From: Dasyornis broadbenti
Taxonomy: Eukaryota > Chordata > Aves > Passeriformes > Dasyornithidae
Reading direction: 5' to 3'
Assembly (NCBI GenBank): GCA_013397935.1
Contig: VZRN01011464.1
Coordinates: 285,105-349,104 of the forward strand
DNA: 64,000 nucleotides
Below, one piece after another: positions 10,501 to 22,895 of the stretch. The translations under genes were made by a program, and so were the position numbers. How positions within the stretch are numbered: the stretch's first letter is position 1; the number at the start of each line of letters is the position of its first letter. The notes below the pieces were generated by a model. The model was not told the DNA's origin, did not search any database, and saw nothing but the letters and a program-made list of their open reading frames with translations.

Positions 10501-13270
10501 AAACAGTGACTCAGGAGGACACATAAAAAAACTTCTGAAAAACTTTGGATGTACTTTTTTCCCCCCACATTTAGACATATTTCAATTTGACATATATGTT
10601 TAATTTTCTCCAGAGTTATTGCTTAATGGAAACATATTTTAACTTTGCAGCAGTATGAGCTTAATATTGGCAGCAGGAAGAACTGGGATAATTATTTGCA
10701 TGCAATTCTTTAGTTAGAGTCCAATTTTTGCAAATAAATGTAACTGTCGCTCAGACCATTAACACATTATCATACTTCCTAAAAATACTTTCTTTTCCAG
10801 CAATATTGAGGAAGACTTCACCAAATTATTCACTGTCCTATAAACACCAAATGTATTTTTGCCTAAATAAAAGAAATAAATCAAAGAAAGAGAAAACCTC
10901 TCTTGATATGAATAACCATTTTCTAAAGAAATTCCAAATAAGAGCACTCTAGTCAGATAATGGCTCAAAGTCTCACTTCAGTTCAGTATAACATCTACTG
11001 CTCTAATGATCATCCAGAGGGCATCCCAGATAGCCAGAAGCAGTTTTCTGCTGCTGGTCTGTTGCCCACCATACAGACTGTTCAATTCTCCATTGGAGAT
11101 CCCAAAGGAAAATGGAGCCCTTGGGCAGGCCTAAGCATCTCTGGTTGAACACTTCTGTCTGCTACAGCTGAGCCTCTGCTCTCACTCCCACTTCGAATGA
11201 TTCTACTCGTAAGTTGAAGGGGCTCTCTCATACAACATTGTATTCTTGACAGTACCCATGCTTCATTATAAGCATAGTGAGATCCACCACTTATTGAAAC
11301 CTATTTCCAGGCAAATTAATAAATCTCAGTAGACAAAACTATAGGTAAACATAACTGCAATGTATGGAAGTAAAATCAGCCAGAAGTGACCTTTGTGCCC
11401 TAGAAAGAGAACAGAATTCAATTATTTTAACTTTTAAAATTAACTTTTTGTCTGGATTTCTTTCACCTGGAGAAACACCTACATTTTGCATTCCTAAACA
11501 AGACTCAAAAGTTCTCTGGTGTCAGAAATTGATTGGCCATGAGCATATTTATAAATTATGATCAGACTCATTCTTAAGTTTTGTTCAAGCTATGGACAGA
11601 CATTTTTTTGCCTGGCAACTACTCATCTTGACAGTTTTATCCTACAGGAATACAAAGTAAATTTTACTGTCTTTCAGGGGAGAAATTAGAGAGCAAGTTC
11701 ATGTGCTTATCACCTTAATTTTACTAAATACATTAAGCTTGTAAACTTTCTAATATTCACTACAGAATGGAAAGGGTGGGAGGTTTCCCAGCTCATTTCA
11801 TGCTTTTATTTATTCTCTTTTTTTTCAAACATATTTTCAAAATCTAAATATTTACCTTGAACATAAACATTCCAGTACATATATCAGTAATGCTGTATAA
11901 CGAAGTATTGTCCCTATACCAGTTTTATCTAATATGGTCCAGTCAATTTTTATTTCTCTGAGATACAGTTCTCATATGCTACCTTCCTATCCGTCTTTTA
12001 CTTGGACCATATTTAAACCACCCCCCCCAAAAAAAAACAAACCGAAAAACATCTCCCCCAAAAAAACAAACACCAAAAAAACCCCACAAAGAATAGGAAA
12101 ATCCTAAGTGACTATGGCTAATTACATCATCAGGATTTTAATATGAAAATCAACCCAAATTAAAAAAAAAAAAGCTTATAATTTCAAAGAACTGAATAGT
12201 CACAATGTAAACACTGACACTCTCTCATCCATGTTTTCCTTAGACACTGAAAAAGTCGTGCAGTAAAAGAAACCTGACTTTAATGACATTATCCAGATTT
12301 CATTAACATAAGCTAAACATATTCTTTTCAGACACAATATTAATAACAGTATTTTTGCAGAGAAGTACAATTTTAGCATCTAGTGAGAAGAGAATGCTAT
12401 ATTATATATTCTCACCATCATCAGAGCCTCCATTTACTGTCTATAGTGTCTCTTACTCCCACACAAATGTAAAACAAATGCATTCAGGAAAAGTATGTCC
12501 TCCCCAATATGACATATTGGATCTGTTTTCAACCTTAAACTTACACTGTGTTCTTGGTCAGAACTGTTGACTGTCTCCAGAACAAAATACAATACTAGTA
12601 ATCAACGTTTCCTAACAAGAGCAGAGAAAATGCTAAGATACGGATATATTTTTCACATCAAAGTGATTTTTTTTTTTGTAGAGATAGCAAATGTTATGTA
12701 AGGGCTCAGAATTTGTGACATCTGCTACTAATGCAGCATATGTTGTACTAGGGCTACTTGAGGAGACGTTATATTGGCATCATAATGTTTACTGATTAAT
12801 AGCAATACATTATGCCTGCTTACTTGCCCTTTCTTACCCTCGCAGGAATTCCGTCAGAGATTTCTTCAGTGATTCTACTGCTACACAGTTACTGCACTAA
12901 TTGGGCCATACTTAGCTGTTGTAAAAACTCCTGAAATGCCACAGTGTATGACATCATTATTATATGCCAGATATTATATGCCAGCTCTATGAAAGTCTTG
13001 CAAAAATTTTATTAATAAAACAACATGGATGATACCATACACCAGGTTTAACAGAGCCTTACTATCTACCAAATTAGTTTCCAGAACGACATTTTGACAA
13101 AACACCAACCGATATTACATTTGTTCACAACACTGAGCTGCAGGAAGGAAAGCATTTAAGAAGAAAATTGACAGATATTCTGTGCAGTTTAAGAAGAAAA
13201 AAAAATCAATAAGCTTACGGAAACAGCAACCTTGTGCCCCTGTTCTCAGGTAATGCCATCCACCTCAACC
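7506..13270. other. Long AT-rich intergenic stretch, no gene recognised
   Basis: No retroelement, RNA gene or convincing exon was identified over nearly 6 kb. Small open frames (8229-8441, 9353-9544, 10728-10952, 10960-11148, 12355-12570) carry no known motif. The only compositional features are an A/C-rich patch at 12018-12090 and short homopolymer runs. Confidence 0.5.
12018..12090. repeat. A/C-rich low-complexity tract
   Basis: Alternating runs of C and A, beginning with about ten C followed by about nine A. It could be an eroded homopolymer tail or simple slippage sequence; no repeat family adjoins it. Confidence 0.75.
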
Positions 13271-13418
13271 ACACAGATTCCACAGTATATTCTGAGCTGG
13301 AAGAGTTCCACAAGGATCATCGAATCCAACTCTAAAGTGAATGGCCCATATGGGTATCAAACCCAAGCCCTGGTGTCATCAGCACCATGCTTCAACCAGT
13401 TGAGCTAATGTTAGACCC
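13271..13418 (-). mobile_element. tRNA-Ile-derived SINE with CR1-type tail (TguSINE1-like), minus strand
   Basis: Read on the minus strand, it starts near 13418 with a tRNA-Ile-like head: TTAGCTCAACTGGTTGAAGC, then GTGCTGATGACACC in place of the anticodon region, then GGGTTTGATACCC as the B-box region (plus 13353-13365). It continues through GGGCCATTCACTT, a linker, and a CR1-like end CTCTTCCAGCTCAGAAT, finishing in a decayed tail near 13271. It shares the same head-linker-tail order as the copy at 7361-7505, so they are two members of one family in opposite orientation. Confidence 0.83.
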
Positions 13419-15794
13419 AGACCTCATTTCCAAGAAAGAAGCTACAGCGATTTCAATAATATGTGGTAGACAATGCCATTTAGCCACCTTTGCATGTAAA
13501 CCACCATACTTTCCTGTTTCATGGTTTGTCCTTTGTGCCTTGCTCAGTTATTCAATTCCCCACTATTCCTTATGAGTTCCCCTCCATTTTGGTACATTTG
13601 AGGATATTTCTATAGGATAAAACCAAATGAACCATGGTGAGGGTAAAAAAGAAAAGACAAATGAGAAATACCAGGCTGAACAACTAATGGGAAAAAAAAG
13701 AAAGAAGTCAAGAGAGAAAAATATAGAGGGTTCAGTACAGCTGAACAGCTCCATGTCAGATATTCAGCTGAAAAGAGCTAAGATGAAGTGTTGTGATAAA
13801 CATGTTGAAATAAAATATCAAAGACAAAAACTTATGGAAGTACACTGAAAAAACATGTAGGCTGACAATGAAAAACATCATTACTAAAATGAGAGCTACA
13901 TTTTGCTATGGCATAAGTAGACATAAGAAGGTTTGAAATATAAATAGGATTGAGAGAAGAAAGGAAGGTTTAATCCTGCATTCATGCATATCTGTTCCCA
14001 TTACTAAAACACTGCCAGTCATCTAACACAAATGTGTAGTACAGGCAGGAGCATGTGCATCAAACTTCAGTGGAGCACAAATAAAAAGAAAGTGATTGCA
14101 GCCATTGTAATCTTACTACCACTTCATTTCTTCAGCTCTTGGGTGAGAGAACAGAATTACTGTGTATGTTATTTTAGTGGCTAAACTCATCCTGCTGTGT
14201 CACTATATTCTCATTGTTTAAAGAAGCTTTATGATGAGTGACATATTTATAGTGTTTCCCATATTAAGGTTTTTATTAAGTGGCACACTAAAGTAGCAAG
14301 AAAAATCCATATCAAATGGACTTTCATTTTTAATGGTTTACTGCACCTGGTCTATTTTCCAGCATACTGCAAAGTCAGATATACTATCTGTCCATACTGT
14401 CAAAAATGAATTAATATTGCAGTTACTTAGATGTGAAACTGTTCCTTTTTTTAATAGTCTCTTTTCCAGCTCCTCAGTGTGCCCTTGCTTGAATGAATTC
14501 ACACATCAGTTTGGAAGTGCCTTGAACCATTCTGTGTAGCGGAAGGCAGAGCAGAAGCTGCAGGAGCACACACAGGCTCACAGATTCCTCATTCATCAAC
14601 TGGCAATTTTGGTGCACACTGCTTATGGTGATGAAGAAGAAACACATTGTCATCCAAACAGAGGCCAATTGTAACAACAGAATCTGTACTTGTGGGAGTA
14701 TGTAGCCACAGAATTGCTGGAAAAGTCCATCTGCCTCCCACATTAGGACAGACAAGTCCAAATCCAAATGAAATGTGTTATATTCATCACTAAAAAGTTA
14801 TCAGAGTGAATTTTCATAGTTGTATGAAGTAACCAGTGTGATGCCAACCAGTGAAGTACCCAAGAGCACTGTAGTAAAAGTTTATATTTCAGTGACCACT
14901 GCAATTTATTCAAATGTGCCAAAGTTGGCTGAAATAGTAGCTAGCATTTAGATAATACAGATGTGAACACCTTGAGGACTTTTATCATGAATATGTGCCC
15001 ATGTTTTACTGGAACAGCACACAAAAAAGACCCACATCAATTGCAGAGGTTACTAATACTTCATAGCTGTGAAGTAATTATATAAAATATTTCCATAGAA
15101 ACAGTGCTAGCAGTGCTCTTGTCCATCCTACATAGGGGAACAGAAATCCCAAGTGAACTATCCCTTGGACTATTCAATGACTTTTTTCTCGGAAGAACAC
15201 GGCTTGCTCAGGAGAACCTGGGTCTTATCTAACATATATGCAAAGTAGATGGCCTGGAATTGCCTGGGAATAAACCCAGAACTAGATTATTTAGCAGAAT
15301 TGGGGTTCACCTAAAGAGATGTCTGTGCCTTCCTCACATGCTCCAGGTTTTTTTCAATTAAGCTCTGTCCTGAAAATCCGCAATCAGGAAGAAGGTTTGA
15401 TGAAAGAGTTGGCAGTTGGAGGCTGGAGGTAGCCTGAGCACTTGGCAAGTTGAAAGCAAGGTAGGGCTGCTTACAAAGATATTTGTCTGCCAGTGTGGCC
15501 AACACCATCTGTCGTACTGTGACCTGCTGTGCCCCAGCAGAGTATCTGGGTCAAAATTTACACAAAAAGTGACAAAAACTACAGTCACTTCTAGGATAGA
15601 CACATTGCACAGAAAACTGTGCATCAGTCATTTCTGGGGCAGATACAACCAAGCAGACTGAATGTCCACTGACAATGTAACTGAAACAGAGTAAGATGGA
15701 ATTTGTTTTAGTATTAATTTTTACATTCTGATAAAAACAAAATAAATCCTGTCACTTTCTTCTCTCTACAATTCTTGTGCTTTAAAAGACAATA
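13419..15794. other. Intergenic sequence, no gene recognised
   Basis: Open frames at 13563-13754 (-), 13627-13848 (+) and 14474-14767 (-) were read for motifs; none was found. The 13627-13848 frame is lysine-rich because the DNA is A-rich. No repeat family was recognised. Confidence 0.5.
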
Positions 15795-16545
15795 TCAGGT
15801 AATGGAGGAGCCAATGCAGAAAGATGTGCTGCTGGACTTTAATGGCGGCAAGTAAGGAAAGCCTGGGTATGTGAGGGTTGAGGGAAGCCTTGACAACAGC
15901 AACCATGAGATTAAGGAGGTCAGTATCCTTCAAGGATCAGGGCAATGAAAAGTTTACGCTCCTGAACCTAAGGAGAGCTTCAGGGGATCATCTTGGACTA
16001 ATCATATGGGAATGTGCCCTAGAGAGCATCACTATGGGTGAGAAATTTAGCAAAATAGGCAGGAGACCTGCATGGTTGAACAAGGAACTCCTATGAAAAC
16101 TCATACATAAGCAGGAGGTACATGACTTGTAGGGGATAGGATGCTTGGGATGAATACAGGGATGTTATCAGAGTATGCAGAAATGAAACAAAAATGGCCA
16201 AGGCCCATTTGGAACTAAATATGGCTAAGGATGTCAAGGACAACAAGAAGAACTTCTTCAAATAAATAACAACAGGAATACTAAGGAAAATGTGGATCCA
16301 GTACTGCATGGAACAGGGAACTTCGCAGCAGAGGTTTCAGAGAAAGTTGAGATATTGAACATCTTTCTTGCAGTCTTCACTGATAAGGCCAGCCCACAGG
16401 AAACCCTGACCCAAAAGACCAGGGAGAAGGTTTGGGAGAAGGGTGACTTTCCAAAGTTTGAGGAGGTTCAGATTAGAGATCATTTAGTCAAATTTGATAT
16501 TCACTGGTCCATGGGCCTGTGTGGTTTTCAGAATAGTCACTTGTT
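15795..16545 (+). pseudogene. Decayed CR1-like LINE ORF2 fragment (endonuclease-RT linker to start of RT)
   Basis: Three plus-frame segments match the part of CR1 ORF2 between the endonuclease and the reverse transcriptase. The first (15878-16096) ends in GRRPAWLNKELL, a signature of CR1 ORF2. The second, near 16200-16265, encodes a DNKKNFFK-like stretch. The third (16292-16510) ends in a FDIHWSMG stretch, which corresponds to the VHKSMGPDG entry into the RT domain. Stops and frame changes lie between them, so it is dead. It lacks the endonuclease core, the RT catalytic motifs and any 3' tail, so both ends are truncated or too eroded to see. The segments were recognised from memory; the subfamily is not resolved. 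Confidence 0.72.
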
Positions 16546-19500
16546 TTTCTGCAGGTGTCCTCTTGACTGTAAACTTTGTGGAGCAGAAATCATTTTTAGC
16601 ATCATAACATATATCAGATATTCTGCTAGCTCTTAATAAAAGAATAACAAAATTGCAGATAATGATAGCCAAATTACAACTCTTAAAAGGAATTAATGAC
16701 ATTTTTGTGGATGACTACCCTCTGCTTTTAATTATTTATTCACTTTGATGCTAATTTGCAAAATTCCGTAATTCACCATAGCTCTCCCTATCATTAATGT
16801 AAATTAACAAGGTTCTACTGTAATGCAGCTATTATTATCTCCCCTTGTATAAATGCACACATTTCTTTAATTAAAACATGCTGTACTTTTAAAAACAGAT
16901 TACCAGGTATAAAGGAAAGAAAAAATGAACAATGTACTCAGCTATTTAGATAAAAGCTGGGAGTATTGAGAATGACAGAGGTCTTTTTTGTGTTTAGTAA
17001 AATTAAGGCAAATGTAAGAGAGAAATTTTTATGAGATGGTTTCAGTGGAGGTCTTTTAGAAGTACTGCACGTGTATCCTATCCATTGAGGATCACTAACA
17101 AACCACCAATCCATTTGTAGACATTATACCGTTGTATATTACATACATTAAGCTCAATTGTAGCAGTGAAAAACAAAAAAGTAAATAAACAATGCTTTAT
17201 AAATCTTAACATAGAATAAATAAATTTTTCTTTCATATCAGTGAAGCTGCCTTTTTCTTGTAACACATGAATTTTTACTCATTGATGCCAAAGGATACGG
17301 CATAGTTTCTCAATAACAGAATTTTAAAACAGGAAGTGTTCTAAGACAAAATTCTACATTCAATAGAAATGTAAGAAACATGAAAAAGGGCACTCAAAAT
17401 ATTGAAAAGTGATTTTTTTTTTTGCATCCTTTTTTTATATGTTCAATATTTTTCATTGCCAGTGACTTCATTAATTTCAGACATTCATAGCTTATCTTAT
17501 ACACAAATTAAGGTTGTCACGTCACAACATTTGACAGGTATGTAGTGTGTAGGTACAGCTGCATGTATCTTCACAGATATAGGGCCTTTCTGGTGAGCAT
17601 CACTATACAAATGTGATCTGTGGCCCTGAAAAGCCAGGGAAAGAATAACAAAGGAATCCTCTTTTGCCACCTAATCATGGATAGTGGTGATGATGTGTAC
17701 TCCTGATCCAGACAGGAGCAGGACTGCTAGAAAGACCTGTCAAACTGTGAATTCCAGCTCGATAGCTGGCTGATGAGGTTGTATTTGACTTAGAAAGCTG
17801 GGACCAGCTCAGACATTGACAGCAAAACCTAAGACACCAGGGTGATTTCAGGACTAAAAATGGCTGCTTATCCTAGCAGCAACCTTTAAACAAAAATGTT
17901 ATCCTTTGTATAGGTAGTGAGAAAAATCAGTTTTGATGGAGTAGAATTAGAGCTGCCTCATGTTGTAAGACAATCTTGGCATGCAATAATCTGAGTTGAG
18001 GTAAAGTCTGAAGACCTAAAATGTACAAATCTATCTTCTGTCTCTTGGTGAAAAAAAGGTAGTAGAGGAAAAGCTAAGTTTTCCCTGGAAGACAAAATGG
18101 TTTTTCATCTGAGTTCAATGAGAAGAAAAAGTTCTGAGACATTGCTCCATGCCAGTACCCGAGTATTTAATGTGTGGGGTCGGGAGAGTACCACATAATA
18201 GTAAGCTTGCACAGATAGCCCCAATAGCAGGCAAGCCTGGAGCTTCTACTCCAGGCATTTGCACCTTCATTAACAAAATGAGCAGACAGATCAGCCTAAG
18301 TGATTAGATATCTCAAGGTCAGTGTGTTACCTAGTGCTATGGTGAATGCGGGTGGACTGAAGTAGAAAAAGAAACCATGGGAATTAGAGATGCGTGTGAT
18401 CCATGGGGGGGAAAAAAGCCAGTAGGTAGGAGGAGAAGTAATTTATTTATTTGTTGAAAGGTTGTGGTCCTTTGTCAGAGATTTTGTGTAAATGACAGAC
18501 AGCAAAAGAAATTTTGTGGGATAGATAATATCAAAATTGAAACAGTCAAAGAGAGGAAAATCTTTTGGTAGTTAAAACAATATTACTATTTGACAATTAG
18601 CATATTCCTAACTTTGAGGACCATGTATCACTTAATTCTGAATGTTATAACTTGAACATATCCCTACCATCTGCAGACTTGTGAGCTGAAATTTTCCTGA
18701 AGTGTTTTCTGAACAATTTTCCTCCACCTCGGAGGAAAAAAGAAGAATCTCTTAGGCTAGGAAAGGTATCAAAATTAAAATCTCATTGAAAAAAGAATGT
18801 TAGAGTAGCAAGGACCCCTAACCTGCAGCTCACAAATGAGGGCGAAGAGGTGAAAGGGTCCTACTTTTCTCCAGATTTGTGCTTGTTACTGGTGTGTACC
18901 TTGCAGAGTTTCTCAGCTGATGTCAATCAGCAAAGCCTGTCATTGGTATAAGTGAAGCTGCACTAATATATTCCCACAGAGAATTAGGCTCACAATGTGT
19001 TAAATGTACTAGACTGGGAATGAATGTAGTATTGCATTTGAATTCCAAATGAGTGCTGCATCATTTTTTTCTTTCTTATCTGACAGTTGGATAGTTGGAG
19101 ACATCGTATGTGAAAAAGAATGATGTTACACTTATTTTGAGTCGTTGACAGACATGGCTGGAAGTCTGATATGATTAATACCTCAATAATAGGACCTCAG
19201 TAAGTTAGTCCCAATAGATTCACAACCTAGAGAGAGTGCCAAGATGCTAATAATAGTTAAGGTACTTTTGTTAGATAACGAATTCCATTTTTAGCTTTGT
19301 TTTACCAAGAAGTTTTTATAATGCATTAAACTCAGAAGAATTAAGGAGGTCTCTTAAACACAAGCCAGTGGGGACAAAATAGTTGCAAGGACCTGTGAAT
19401 ACCATCTCTGAGCAGAAATAGTCTGAGATACCTATCTTCATATTCATTTCCTTAGCAACATCCTGAGAATTTTTCCTTAAGTATGCAGATATAGGGATTC

Positions 19501-22500
19501 TTTTGTGTCTTTCTCTTCTAGGGCATCTGCGGAGATGCTGCCACACCCAGTAAGGAAAAGCAAAATATCAAGTCTAAATGCACATAAGAAAAGTAGGGCC
19601 AAAAAGCATCAAAAAGTTCTCCTTAATGTGTTTTCTTTCATTCCTAAAGCAGCAGGAGGGTTCAGGTCCCTTATCTTCCCCTCACTAGACTTACAGGAGA
19701 TGTCTTTATAGCAGCAGAAATCCAAAACTCATACAAAGACCTTGTCTGTAGATGCCTCCTTTCTGCATCGGCCAGCAAGTGGAGTGAAGTTCAGCCTACA
19801 CAACAGTATCTTTCCAGGACTTTTCCTTATCCAGTGAATACAGTTCCAGTCCAGGAAGAATTTATTATTGGCTATGTTATTTTTTACTTGTTTTACAGCA
19901 TCTTAATGGACAGGGATGTCAGCTGATAAGAAACTTTGCAGCAGATCCAGAGGTGAGTTCAAGCCTTGCTCTGCTGATGTGCCAAGTACCACCAGCAGGC
20001 AGCTCAGCCGTGATATCTTACCTGGTTTTTCGTACTGGAGGATCAGAGGCAGTAGCACAGGTGCTGATCACTCCATATTTTTATGTGGGTTTGCTCTGTA
20101 GTCTGGTGTGCCTTTACAGGATGAACTATTCAGGCTCATATGCATAAAGCAGAGAGGTTTTCACTGCAATAAGAGCCTTATTGAATTGGGCACTGTGCAT
20201 GCATGGTATTAGAAACAGTCTCTGTCTAATAAACCTTTAGTCTAACTAGAGAAAATGGGGAGAAGAAGGAAGTGTTTCATAGGAATTTTAAGAATGAAAA
20301 AAACATTTAAAAGGAAATACAGGTGTTGAAGTAAAGGTAGGTAATGTCATTGCAACAGAGAGCAGCAGAGTACAGCAGCACTGAATTTGGTGGAGCCACA
20401 GATGGTGAACTCCTGGAGGGATGTGGAGATGGAGGGATGTGGTGAGAAGGACAGGCTAAGGTGCCTTTCAATGTAAAGCCTTTCAATGGTGATAAAAAGA
20501 CAAGCAGGACCATCCAGTGGTAAAAGGGGAATATGAAGAGAATTAAGCTAAATGAGAGATAGAGATATGCATGAGCAAAAATTAAATGATAGATGTTAAG
20601 ATGTGAAGGAATAAGTTTTAGAACAAATTGAGGAATGTAAACAACATAAATCCCAAACTGTGATATGGAATAAAGGGGAAAAATTATATCAGTCAGTATG
20701 AAGGTGGAAATTATGACTGCAGGCTTACTTTGGATATATTTAGATCAAGCTTCTAATGCTGGAACAAGCAAAAGCCTGCCTTATCACTTTACAAGTAATT
20801 CTGAAATATGTTGATTTTCCTTTTAAATTATCTTCATTCAGAAGTTAATTTTTATAAATTACAGTTTTGCTAAGAAAGCCGATTAATCTACTTAATAATT
20901 GTAAACTTGCCTATTCATCTTCCAACTTTGAGAGGTCTTATTTTGCTTTCCATGTCTATTTGAGCAATAATTTAGTTTGAAAGCTATCACCAAAGCATGC
21001 TCTGGCTGCTATTCTTTATCTGCTGATGAATTGAGCTTGTGGATATCAACTCCAAAATGAGTTACGTTTAAGTTCTCTTAAACTGACAAAAGTGATCAGA
21101 TATGAAAAAGCAGTGGTTTTACACTTTAAAAGTATAAAAATGTAGTTTATTCACATCTGATTGCTGTTTGAATTATTTCACCTCTTTCTTCCCTGAGATC
21201 ACTTAAGCCTTGGATTTGAGCTGATAAATCAATGCTAGCATGCACTCCTCCACTAATGCTCTTAATGGGCACTCTCTTTGAAAGTTAAACATTCTAGTAA
21301 ATTGCTCAAACACAGTCTTGAAATGCTAAACATAGCTTTGAAATCTTTCTCATGTTGGGTAAGGTGTCATAAGCTTTCAACATAATTGCAAAAAGTACAA
21401 AGCCTTGAAACTAAAAATGTGTTATAATAACCAATTTCATTGCTATAGTCACAGTGATTGTTATGATGATCCAAGTACCCACCATTGTGTTAACGGAGAT
21501 TTTCAATTCCTGCATGCATTATTTTTGAAGCCTTTTGGGCCATCTCATTTTCAAAGTTTCAGAAATAGTCTTAGTTACACAACAGATGAACAAACAGCAC
21601 AATGTTCATCTGCAGATCCTTTCTGTCTACTCACTAAGAGTAACAGTATCTTCTTCTCATTATCAAATGACGTCTTTTTTAATTCTCAGTTAAATCAAAT
21701 GAGCATGAACTAAATATTTAATGCATATAGACTACCTGAAAAAAATCTTTGTTTACCTTACTCCTGTTCATAGCTGCAAGGAGAGATCTTATTTAAGTTT
21801 ATAATGTGAATGTAATAGGACATGTATTTTCAGGAGCTCTCCAATTGTTTTCCTATCACACTACTCAGCCTATTCAATTGCCTGTCTCTTCTGAAAATGC
21901 CAGTTGTCTCAAACTCTTTGATGTCCATTGACAGCACCTGCTAGTAAAGCAATTCACCCAGTGATCATGAAGACAATCCACACAGCCACTAGCAAAAACA
22001 CTGAGCACTGCTTCACTGCCCTGTAACACATTTGCCAGTCTAATATTCAGTCCTCAAATATCTCACACATTTCAATGCCTCCTTCCTCCTCTTGTCACCG
22101 AAAAATACGAAATAAATCTCCAACCAGTTTGCTACATTAGAAAGCCAACATTACACCGTTAACAGACCTGGATGCATGGGGATTGCTCATAAAGCAATGC
22201 ATACTCAGCAACCTAACAGAACAGGCTATATTCATTAAACTAATACATATTCATCACATTTATATTACACAGTTATTACATTGCCTGAATACCTGCAGAT
22301 ATGCTAATTATTTCCACAGACTTATTTGGATATGGCTCTGGGTCTTCTAATGAATCTCTTCTCCTTGAAAGTGTCTCAAATATGTGGTCAGGCCATAATG
22401 CCACAATCCTTATTCTCAAAATTACGACATCTGCTAGAACATAATAATCACTGATGTAGGTAAATAAGGAAACAATTCCTGGCACAAGAGCATTCATCAC

Positions 22501-22599
22501 AGATATAGGGAACAAACACTATTGTACTAAAATTAAAAGAAGTTTCCAACATCTTCCACCACTGCTGCATAAACTCCTTTAAAAAAAAGGACTTACAAT
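16546..22599. other. Intergenic sequence, no gene established
   Basis: About 6 kb without a recognised repeat. Two short segments with good splice-like flanks (19522-19549 and 19899-19952) are treated as a lead, not as exons. The part at 18790-18990 has a faint resemblance to an old amniote interspersed repeat (GAATTAGGCT and nearby words) that I cannot confirm. The stretch 20820-21120 is rich in homeodomain-like TTAAT words and unusually free of low-complexity tracts. Confidence 0.45.
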
Positions 22600-22682
22600 C
22601 CCGTTATTAAAATTATTAGAGAAATGCCCCTGCCCAAACTAAGGTGCAAACAAGACCATATGTCAAAGTCAATAGTATGACT

Positions 22683-22688
22683 TTTATT
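22683..22688 (-). promoter_or_regulatory. Polyadenylation signal of the minus-strand LTR
   Basis: AATAAA on the minus strand, about 200 bases downstream of the TATA-like box of the same LTR, a spacing that suits the R region. Confidence 0.55.
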
Positions 22689-22881
22689 TAACAGTAAATA
22701 TGAGGAGAGAGAGGGATAGAAAAAATTAGGAAAGGGGAGCGTGGGGGAGAGAAAGAGAGTGATAGAGAAACAGACTAAATAAAAAAAATCACCATATTCT
22801 GTGGATTACCATAGCATCCTGTTAATCCTGTTTTTCTGGTCTTCTTGGTGGTGAGAGTCCTGCAAAACATAGAGTCCAATG

Positions 22882-22895
22882 GGTTAATATATATT
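22882..22895 (-). promoter_or_regulatory. TATA-like promoter element of the minus-strand LTR
   Basis: ATATATATTAACCC on the minus strand lies upstream of the AATAAA in the same block. It is assigned from position and sequence only. Confidence 0.45.

Noticed and set aside
20820..21120. Conserved regulatory element
   Set aside because: It is dense in homeodomain-like words, but AT-rich DNA produces these by chance and conservation cannot be judged from one sequence.
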